From Nocardioides sp. (GTDB taxonomy: Bacteria > Actinomycetota > Actinomycetes > Propionibacteriales > Nocardioidaceae), in contig NZ_JACIXG010000036.1 of the NCBI RefSeq assembly GCF_014360585.1, positions 1 to 50,989 on the forward strand: DNA of 50,989 nt. Direction: 5' to 3'. Every line of letters starts with the position of its first letter. The first letter of the stretch is position 1. The notes under the pieces are model-generated. The model saw only the letters and a program-made list of their open reading frames with translations. It was not told the DNA's origin and made no database searches. This document shows, one piece after another, positions 45,019-50,989 of the stretch. A program made the translations under genes and the position numbers.

Positions 45019-46613
45019 CGACGACGCGCCGAACGGTTCTTCGCGCCGGGCTTGCCGGTGCCGCTATGACAGGAATGGCCCGAGGGTTCACTGGCTGCGC
45101 GGTCGACAACGGCGGCGCAGCAACCACCACCGAGTCCAGCGCCGGACGGATCCAAGCCAGCACCGCTGAGCTGCCCGAGCCGTTCACCCTGCCGTTCCGA
45201 GTGCCCGCCGTGCTGAAACCTGTTCGGCAGGACGACACGACCGACTACTACGAGATCACCCAACGAGTCGCCGACGCCGAGATCATTCCCGGCGCCACCA
45301 CCGAGATCTGGGGATACAACGGAACCTTCCCAGGGCCCACCATCGTCTCGGAGCGCGGTCGCCAGGTCGTCGTTCGGCATCGCAACGAGCTTCCCGTGCC
45401 GACGGTCGTCCACCTCCACGGAGGCGTCACAGCGCCCGAGCACGATGGCTTCCCGACGGACCTCGTCGTACCTTCGGGCTGGGACGCGACCCGCGACGAG
45501 GGTAAAGGGGCGCACGAGGGTCACACGCCGGGCAGCGGAAGCCCGGCCGAGGTGACCGAGGTCGAGCGCGACTACGTCTACCCGCTCGACCAGCCGGCGG
45601 CAACCCTGTGGTACCACGACCACAGAATGGACTTCACCGGGCCCCAGGTCTGGCGCGGACTCGCCGGCTTCCACATCCACCACGATGCGGAGGAGGAAGC
45701 GCTCGGCCTGCCCACGGGGGACCGTGACGTACCTCTGATGATCGCCGACCGCACGTTTGCCGGCGACGGCTCGATGCCGTATCCCGCACTGGATCCGGCG
45801 CTACGCGACCAGCCGGGCGTCACCGACGAATTCCACAGCGGGGTCCTGGGCGACTGCATCCTCGTCAACGGCGTCCCGTGGCCGGTGATGGAGGTGGCGG
45901 CGGTCCGATACCGCTTTCGTATCCTCAACGCCTCCAACGCTCGGCGGTACCGGCTGCGGCTCGACGATGGCCCGAGCTTCGTGCAGGTGGGCAGCGACGC
46001 CGGCCTGCTGGACGCGCCCGCAACGCATGACGAGCTCGACGTCGCCCAAGCCGAACGCTTCGATGTCGTCATCGACTTCAGCGACCACTCTGTCGGGGAC
46101 GAGATCACCATGGTCAACGAGCACGGCGACAACAGCACCGAGATGGTGATGCGCTTCGTGGTGACCCGAGAGGAGGAGGACGACAGCCGGGTCCCCGATC
46201 GCCTCGTCGACCTGGAGCGACTCTCGACGGACGACGTCAAGGTCGAGCGCGAGTTCGTGTTCGAGCGTACGTCCGAGGACGGCACCATGATGTGGACGGT
46301 CAACGGCGAACCGTGGTCTCCCGACTCGGTCGCCGCCCGGACCGTGCACGCGACCGTGGAGCGGTGGCGGTTCAGGGCGAAAAACGTCGAGCACCCCATC
46401 CACGTGCACCTCTCCCCCTTCCAGATCATCGAGCGCGACGGCAACGAGCCAGGCCCCTTCGACCGCGGGTGGAAGGACACCGTGAACCTCGGCAACGGCG
46501 GCCGTGCCGACGTCCTCGTGCGCTTCGACGGCTTCCGCGGCAAGTACGTCTTCCACTGCCACAACCTCGAGCACGAGGACATGATGATGATGGGCAACTT
46601 CGAAGTCGTCTGA
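45015..46613 (+). CDS. Multicopper oxidase (CotA/bilirubin-oxidase-like), Tat-exported
   Basis: This encodes 532 residues. The start TTTRRTVLRAGLAGAA is a twin-arginine signal; a cysteine in FTGCAV at residue 28 could make it a lipoprotein. The four copper-ligand blocks are present: HLHGG (133-137), WYHDHRMD (199-206), HPIHVHL (460-466) and FHCHNLEHEDMMMM (513-526), the last with the type-1 copper Cys, His and Met. The group oxidises phenols, bilirubin or metal ions with oxygen outside the membrane. The GTG at 45015 overlaps the upstream gene by 4 bases with AGGGGG before it. Divergent MocR regulator next door may control the pair. Confidence 0.93.
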   Translation: MTTTRRTVLRAGLAGAAMTGMARGFTGCAVDNGGAATTTESSAGRIQASTAELPEPFTLPFRVPAVLKPVRQDDTTDYYEITQRVADAEIIPGATTEIWGYNGTFPGPTIVSERGRQVVVRHRNELPVPTVVHLHGGVTAPEHDGFPTDLVVPSGWDATRDEGKGAHEGHTPGSGSPAEVTEVERDYVYPLDQPAATLWYHDHRMDFTGPQVWRGLAGFHIHHDAEEEALGLPTGDRDVPLMIADRTFAGDGSMPYPALDPALRDQPGVTDEFHSGVLGDCILVNGVPWPVMEVAAVRYRFRILNASNARRYRLRLDDGPSFVQVGSDAGLLDAPATHDELDVAQAERFDVVIDFSDHSVGDEITMVNEHGDNSTEMVMRFVVTREEEDDSRVPDRLVDLERLSTDDVKVEREFVFERTSEDGTMMWTVNGEPWSPDSVAARTVHATVERWRFRAKNVEHPIHVHLSPFQIIERDGNEPGPFDRGWKDTVNLGNGGRADVLVRFDGFRGKYVFHCHNLEHEDMMMMGNFEVV

Positions 46614-46816
46614 CGCGGCGCGGGATCGACCGCTGGGCGGGTCGTCGTGATGGCGGCGTGGACCGGTGTTGAACGCCAGGTTGCCCTAGCACATACGCCG
46701 GGTGACACCAGCGAGGGGGCGTGGAGCCTCAGAATCCACGCGGTAATGTGACCGATCAGAAGCCTTTCACGTACCCCGGATTCAGTTCGGTCCCACTAGT
46801 TGCCCTTGAGGTCCCT

Positions 46817-47869
46817 GTGAAGCTTGTCGTTCAAGTCCCCTGCCTCAACGAGGAGGAGACGCTCCCGTCCGTCCTGGAGTCGATCCCGAAGGAGATCCCC
46901 GGGATCGACGAGATCGTGATCCTGATCGTCGACGACGGGTGCACCGACCGGACGGTCGAGGTCGCCAAGGAGCTCGGCGTGCGCGAGTTCGTGCACCACT
47001 CCCGCAACCAGGGGCTGGGCCGTTCGTTCCACGACGGTGTGGTCCGCGCGCTGGAGCTGGGCGCCGACATCGTGGTCAACACCGACGGCGACAACCAGTA
47101 CCCGCAGGACCGCATCGCCGATCTCGTCCAGCCGATCATCAACGGTCAGGCCGACATCGTCATCGGCGACCGGCAGGTCGACCGGATCGAGCACTTCTCC
47201 GGACTGAAGAAGAGGCTGCAGAAGGTCGGCTCCAAGGTCGTCAACATGGCCGCCGAGACCGACCTGCCCGACGCGGCCAGCGGCTTCCGCGCCTACTCGC
47301 GCGAGTCGCTGATGCTGCTCAACACCGTGACCCGCTTCTCCTACTGCATGGAGACGATCATCCAGGCGGGCAACAAGCGGATGAAGATCGCCTCGGTGCC
47401 GATCGAGACCAACGCCAAGACGCGTGAGTCTCGGCTGTTCAAGTCGATGCCCGAGCACATCATGAAGTCCGGCGCGGCGATCGTGCGCTCCTACATGATG
47501 TACAAGCCGTACGCCATCTTCGTCTGGCTCACCGCGTTCTTCTTCGTCCTCGGGGCGATCCCGTTCGTCCGCTATCTCGCGCTCTGGCTGAGCGGTGACA
47601 ACGGCAACCACATCCAGTCGCTGCTGCTCGGTGGCGTGCTGATCAACCTGGCCTTCATGTCGGCGATGCTCGGCGTCATCTCCGACCTGATCCGCACCAA
47701 CCGCGTGCTCATCGAGGACGACCTGGAGCACACCAAGAAGGCCCGCTTCGGCAAGTCCGGCACCGAGATGCTCCGTGACCAGACCTCTGTGGCGCAGTTC
47801 GACCTGCCGCACGCCCAGAAGCGCACCACCGCCCAGTCGTCCGGCGAGACGTGGACGACCAGCCGGTGA
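46817..47869 (+). CDS. GtrB-like polyprenyl-phosphate glycosyltransferase (family 2)
   Basis: This encodes 350 residues from a GTG at 46817 with GAGG 5 bases upstream; a GTG at 46721 is possible but less well supported. The GT-A domain has VVQVPCLNEEETLPSVL (4-20), LIVDDGCTDRTVEVA (36-50), RNQGLGRSFHDGV and TDGDNQY (89-95, metal site). Two membrane helices follow (WLTAFFFVLGAIPFVRYLAL and LLGGVLINLAFMSAMLGVI), as in GtrB and DPM1-type synthases, which put a sugar onto undecaprenyl or decaprenyl phosphate at the inner face. It overlaps a flippase-like gene, which fits export of the lipid-sugar product. Confidence 0.88.
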   Translation: MKLVVQVPCLNEEETLPSVLESIPKEIPGIDEIVILIVDDGCTDRTVEVAKELGVREFVHHSRNQGLGRSFHDGVVRALELGADIVVNTDGDNQYPQDRIADLVQPIINGQADIVIGDRQVDRIEHFSGLKKRLQKVGSKVVNMAAETDLPDAASGFRAYSRESLMLLNTVTRFSYCMETIIQAGNKRMKIASVPIETNAKTRESRLFKSMPEHIMKSGAAIVRSYMMYKPYAIFVWLTAFFFVLGAIPFVRYLALWLSGDNGNHIQSLLLGGVLINLAFMSAMLGVISDLIRTNRVLIEDDLEHTKKARFGKSGTEMLRDQTSVAQFDLPHAQKRTTAQSSGETWTTSR

Positions 47870-48837
47870 CGACGACCGACTCCGACCCGGTCTCCGCAGT
47901 GGAGGCCGGGTCGTCGGCTACACCCGGTCTCACGAAGCCCAGCCTCGCGAAGCGGCTGCTCAAGATCGGCCTCGCCCTCCTCGTCGTGCTCGGTGGTGCT
48001 TACCTCGTCTGGCGTCAACGCGAGGACCTGGCCACCGCCGTCCAGGAGCTGAGCCTCGGCCGGGTCGCGATCGCCGGGGTCCTGGCCGTCATCGGCACCA
48101 TGCTGATCGGGCAGATCTGGGTGGCTCTCCTGCACGGCATGGGCATCCGGCCGTCGCTGCGCGACTCCCACTCGGTCTTCTACGTCTCCCAGCTGGGCAA
48201 GTACCTGCCCGGCTCGGTGTGGCCGGTCGTCGCTCAGATGCAGTTCGGCCTGCGCTGGGGCGTCGCTCGACGCACCATGCTCGGCGCCAACATCCTCTTC
48301 ATGGGAGTCGTCGTCGCCAGCGGCATCGGTGTCGGCGCGCTCCTGCTGCCGTGGTCCTCCCCCGACGGCCTCAGCCACTACTGGTGGCTGCTGCTCCTGC
48401 TCGTCCCCCTCGCCGTCTGCCTGCACCCGCGCGTCGTCCCGGGGATGCTCGACTGGATGTTCGCCCGGCTCGGCCGAGAATCCCTCGGCGTACGCCTCAC
48501 CGCGCGGGGGCTCTCCACCGCGATCGGCTGGGCCGTGCTCGCCTGGGTCGCCTTCGGTCTCCACCTGGCCGTGATGATGGATTCGTACGCCTCTGTGGGA
48601 CTGCTCGAGGTCGCGGCCGCGACCGGCGGGATGGCCCTGGCCTGGGCCGCCGGGATCGCGTTCATCCCCGCTCCTGCCGGCGCGGGCGTCCGCGAGGCCC
48701 TGCTCTCTCTCACCCTGGGGCCGATCATCGGCGTCCCCGAGGCGCTCACCGTCGCGCTCGCCTCGCGGGTGCTGCTGCTCATCGCTGATGTGGTGCTGGC
48801 CGGCCTCGGGGCGGTTGCTGGGCGGCGTACGTCCTGA
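47866..48837 (+). CDS. Flippase-like membrane protein (LPG-synthase TM domain), second copy
   Basis: This encodes 323 residues if it starts at GTG 47866, which overlaps the upstream stop as GTGA; GTG 47851 is the alternative. Eight or so membrane helices. SVFYVSQLGKYLPGSVWPVV (103-122) and APAGAGVREALLSL match the paralogue at 35012-35953 closely. It is coupled to the GtrB-like synthase, and a GT-C-like gene comes towards it. This gives the classical order synthase, flippase, transferase with a UPF0104-type protein in place of GtrA. The last 59 bases overlap the 3' end of the opposite gene. Confidence 0.82.
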   Translation: MTTTDSDPVSAVEAGSSATPGLTKPSLAKRLLKIGLALLVVLGGAYLVWRQREDLATAVQELSLGRVAIAGVLAVIGTMLIGQIWVALLHGMGIRPSLRDSHSVFYVSQLGKYLPGSVWPVVAQMQFGLRWGVARRTMLGANILFMGVVVASGIGVGALLLPWSSPDGLSHYWWLLLLLVPLAVCLHPRVVPGMLDWMFARLGRESLGVRLTARGLSTAIGWAVLAWVAFGLHLAVMMDSYASVGLLEVAAATGGMALAWAAGIAFIPAPAGAGVREALLSLTLGPIIGVPEALTVALASRVLLLIADVVLAGLGAVAGRRTS

Positions 48838-50290
48838 CTGGCCCGGCGGCGAGGAAGACGGCGACCACGCCGCACAGCAGGCCGGCGGCGACCACGAGCT
48901 CAGCGCCTCTGGACTCGGAGTTCGGCAGTCGCCCCACGTAGGTCACCGAGCTGATGAACCAATGGAAGATCAAGAACGCGTAGACGCCCAGCACGCAGGT
49001 GGTCACGGCCGCCACCAGATGGGCTCGCGACTCGCGCGAGCCGACCGGGATCACGTCGACGATCGCCATGACACCGACGGCGAACGCCGTGGCCAGCAGC
49101 GGCATGAGCGGCATCAGATAGCGGTCGTTCGGGTTCCCGCCATCCGCGACGAACCCGACCAGGTTCGCCAGGATGACCGCCGCGTGGACCGTGAGCAGCA
49201 GCCAGCCCGCCGCCGAGGAGGGCTGATCCGCCGGCCCGGCGACCGTTCGCCGCACGACCAGCACGAGAAGTCCTGCCGCCGAGACGACGGCGAGCACGTC
49301 GACGACCACGACGTACCCCTCCGCCAGCAGCGGCACCCACAGGCGCTCGTACCAGTCCACCCAGAGCGACCCGTCGGTCAGGATCTGCCACCAGGAGCCG
49401 TTCGGCTCCCGGTCGAACTTGTCCAGCAGCGCGTCGGTTGCCGTCGGGTCGCCGTAGAGGACGATGTTGCGGACGTAGAACCAGCCGGTGGCGAGTGCCG
49501 GAACACCGGTGGCCACGGCCGAGGCCGCCAGAGCGCGGATCACTCCGCGACGGGAGTGGTCCCTCAGGAGCAGAGCCATGGCAATGGCCGCGCCGCACAG
49601 GACGACGGTCAAGACCCCTGGCGCCTTCGTCCCGGCCGCGACAGCGCCGGCCAGCGCGACCAGCGTCAGGCGCCCCGGGGACAGGCCACGGTTCAAGATC
49701 CGGATGGTTGCCAGCAGGGTCAGCGACGACGCCGCAACCGCCAACCCGTCGTTGGCGATGTGCCCGCCGGCCGCCACCAGCACCGCACACGAGGCGCTGA
49801 ACCCCGTGGCCAAGAAGGCGATCGCCGCCCGCCGAGTCACCTCGAAGGCGATCAGACCCACCAGCAGTACGCCCAGCGCGGAGCCGACGGCGTTGATGAG
49901 CCGCATCCCGACAACCATCACCTGTGGCGCGTCGAGTTCACCGGCCGCGACCACGAACGGCACCGACAGCAGGTAGTAGAGCGGAGGATGGTTGGCGGTC
50001 CAGATGTGCCGATGTGGCTCGTCCTCCATGGTCCGCAGTCCCCCGACCAACAGGGGATGTCGACCCGCGTCCGTGGTCACGGGCGTGTCGATCGTCGGCA
50101 GGCGTCCCGAAGCCAGCTCCACCGCGTAGCCGGCGTTCGGCCCCTCGTCACGGGTCTGGTACTGGAGCGAACGGGTCATCGCGACGTAGCTGCTCAGGCT
50201 CAGCGCAAAGATCGCCAGCAGCACCATCGCTGCGAACACACGCCTCGGAAGGCGGACGTCGACATGATCCGCTTGGGTGGAGTGAAGCAT
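48779..50290 (-). CDS. GT-C-type (ArnT/PMT-like) membrane glycosyltransferase, second copy
   Basis: This encodes 503 residues with about eleven membrane helices. LQYQTRDEGPNAGYAVEL holds the first-loop Asp48-Glu49 expected for catalysis, and ANHPPLYYLLSVPF (99-112) is the same landmark as in the 33600-35015 protein. NPNDRYLMPLMPLLA near the end is the usual second landmark (RYL-P-P). It should use a lipid-linked sugar on the outer face. It converges on the flippase-like gene and overlaps it by 59 bases. An ATG at 50290 is the start; ribosome binding site weak. Confidence 0.82.
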   Translation of the reverse strand: MLHSTQADHVDVRLPRRVFAAMVLLAIFALSLSSYVAMTRSLQYQTRDEGPNAGYAVELASGRLPTIDTPVTTDAGRHPLLVGGLRTMEDEPHRHIWTANHPPLYYLLSVPFVVAAGELDAPQVMVVGMRLINAVGSALGVLLVGLIAFEVTRRAAIAFLATGFSASCAVLVAAGGHIANDGLAVAASSLTLLATIRILNRGLSPGRLTLVALAGAVAAGTKAPGVLTVVLCGAAIAMALLLRDHSRRGVIRALAASAVATGVPALATGWFYVRNIVLYGDPTATDALLDKFDREPNGSWWQILTDGSLWVDWYERLWVPLLAEGYVVVVDVLAVVSAAGLLVLVVRRTVAGPADQPSSAAGWLLLTVHAAVILANLVGFVADGGNPNDRYLMPLMPLLATAFAVGVMAIVDVIPVGSRESRAHLVAAVTTCVLGVYAFLIFHWFISSVTYVGRLPNSESRGAELVVAAGLLCGVVAVFLAAGPVRTYAAQQPPRGRPAPHQR

Positions 50291-50456
50291 CCTCGCCCCC
50301 CCCCGTCGGGCTTGCTTTCGAGTGCGAGCCTATGTCAGTTCACGAAACCTCTTCTTTGCGTTGAGGAAGGCGTCTTTCTTGGTTCTGATGACCTTTTGGG
50401 GCTTTGCGTGGTCATGATCTCTACTTAATCGGCTGTTGCTTCGGGGCTGGGCCGCC

Positions 50457-50566
50457 GACCCTCCTTCGAGGGTCTTCTCGACCTGCCCCGGAATCAAGGA
50501 CGGCCTACGGCCGCCGGCTGACGCCGGTTGCCTTCGGCGATCCTTGACACCGGACCATGTCGAGAA
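50457..50566. repeat. Compound inverted repeat
   Basis: A small hairpin (GACCCTC-CTTC-GAGGGTC, 50457-50474) adjoins a long imperfect inverted repeat whose 26-base arms, 50475-50500 and 50541-50566, agree at 21 positions (TTCTCGAC and TCAAGGA ends exact). The 40-base middle contains further short GC palindromes. The form suits a REP-like or non-autonomous element, or a complex terminator. Confidence 0.65.
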
Positions 50567-50686
50567 AAAACTTGGCTGGCTATCGGGGCGGCGGCCCGGG
50601 TGTGGCCGCGGAGCACTGCCCCACAGGAGATAGCCGTTATGTCGCTACGCCCAATAGAACCAGCTGATGAGAAGGCGCTCTTCTAC

Positions 50687-50810
50687 GCGAACGAAAATTC
50701 GTTCGCCTCCGCCAGCCAAGTCCCAGCCGAGAACGACCCCGGTGCCCGAACGAAAATTCGTTCGCCCCGGGGCAGTGGCGCGCGACGGTGAAAGAAAAAT
50801 TTCTTTCACC
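50687..50810. repeat. Cluster of three AA-centred short palindromes
   Basis: GCGAACGAA-AA-TTCGTTCGC lies at 50687-50706, CGAACGAA-AA-TTCGTTCG at 50747-50764, and GGTGAAAGAAA-AA-TTTCTTTCACC (24 bases) at 50787-50810. All have exact arms around a central AA. The third shares its 18-base core with the palindrome at 17821-17846. Confidence 0.75.
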
Positions 50811-50891
50811 AGCCAACCAACCCCTCCAACCGGACGCGACGGGCCCACCAGGCCCAAGCCCCTGCCCAACCCAAACCCCCGCACCAAACCC

Positions 50892-50989
50892 TGAAGCGCC
50901 CCAGGTTCTCTGCCGCTTCTATACGGGTTGCGGCTCTCGGTTGAGGGCCGCGTAGTGGGCGGTTTCGAACTCTACTGGGGTCATCATGC
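50892..50989 (-). mobile_element. End of an IS3-family element with transposase C-terminus
   Basis: On the minus strand, reading in from the right edge, one frame gives MTPVEFETAHYAALNREPQ then PV and a TAG at 50921-50919. This is the usual last segment of IS3-group OrfB transposases. The sequence TGAAGCGCCCCAGGTTCT from 50892 looks like the terminal inverted repeat of such elements, so the insertion boundary is probably near 50892. The rest lies beyond the window. Confidence 0.75.
50919..50989 (-). CDS. IS3-family transposase OrfB, C-terminal 22 residues only
   Basis: The frame is open from the right edge to the TAG at 50919-50921 and ends TPVEFETAHYAALNREPQPV, matching the end of IS3-group integrase-type transposases. 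The catalytic DDE domain is outside the window, so whether the gene is intact cannot be told. It differs from the remnant at 2040-2330, whose end reads TPIEYETIKTAPA. Confidence 0.75.
   Translation of the reverse strand, partial: MMTPVEFETAHYAALNREPQPV

Larger units (their letters stand above)
50291..50918. other. Gene-free zone rich in inverted repeats
   Basis: No convincing gene was found in these 628 bases. The stretch 50291-50456 is AT-richer and should hold the promoter of the GT-C-like gene. The rest carries the compound inverted repeat at 50457-50566 and three short palindromes (50687-50706, 50747-50764, 50787-50810), then the end of an IS3-type element from about 50892. Confidence 0.6.

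Noticed and set aside
50639..50791. A 50-codon frame with AGGAGA 8 bases upstream
   Set aside because: The frame runs through two palindromes, which explain its sequence, and shows no protein-like pattern. It could still be a peptide, but support is too weak.
1..50989. CRISPR arrays, tRNA, rRNA and riboswitches
   Set aside because: No regularly spaced repeats, cloverleaf-like sequences or known aptamer motifs were seen by eye; short RNA genes could be missed without a covariance search.

Overview
The window is very GC-rich actinobacterial chromosome. Mycothiol-family enzymes, frequent GTG/TTG starts, a Tat-exported copper oxidase and the housekeeping set ftsY, smc, mutM, rnc, rpmF and a YceD-like gene all fit the Actinomycetota. 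Protein style suggests Nocardioidaceae (Nocardioides or a relative); that assignment is inference, since no rRNA is present.

The backbone is the conserved yceD-rpmF-rnc-mutM-smc-ftsY block, all on the minus strand. In many actinobacteria these genes are near neighbours. Here envelope-sugar genes split them. Between ftsY and smc (5.0-17.6 kb) lie a GT2 transferase, a methyltransferase, a FUSC membrane protein, a mycothiol-type enzyme, a 1055-residue multi-domain glycosyltransferase, a thioesterase, an acyltransferase and two more glycosyltransferases. Between smc and mutM (21.6-30.1 kb) is a compact run of a polysaccharide pyruvyl transferase, three GT2 proteins and a second acyltransferase, then a small coiled-coil protein and a rhomboid-like protein. 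Beyond yceD (33.6-40.8 kb) come a GT-C-type membrane protein, a flippase-like membrane protein, a GT-B transferase, a methyltransferase and a YfhO-like protein.

The left edge (0-3.4 kb) is a scar: a partial ROK repressor, a frameshifted glycosyltransferase remnant, two AT-richer secreted-protein genes, and decayed IS3-type and ISL3-type transposases. The right part (40.8-51 kb) has a FadD19-like acyl-CoA ligase with a KstR-type operator but a frameshift near its 3' end, a PaaI-type thioesterase, a MocR regulator, a multicopper oxidase, a second membrane-sugar module (GtrB-like GT2, flippase-like protein, GT-C-like protein), a zone of palindromes and the end of an IS3-family element.

Taken together the locus looks like a decoration pathway for a cell-surface glycopolymer. 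Sugars are transferred by GT2 and GT-B enzymes and modified with O-acyl and pyruvyl groups, and lipid-linked sugars are probably made, flipped and used outside the membrane. No initiating phosphosugar transferase, Wzx/Wzy pair or ABC exporter is visible, so the polymer core must be made elsewhere. No tRNA, rRNA or CRISPR array was seen.
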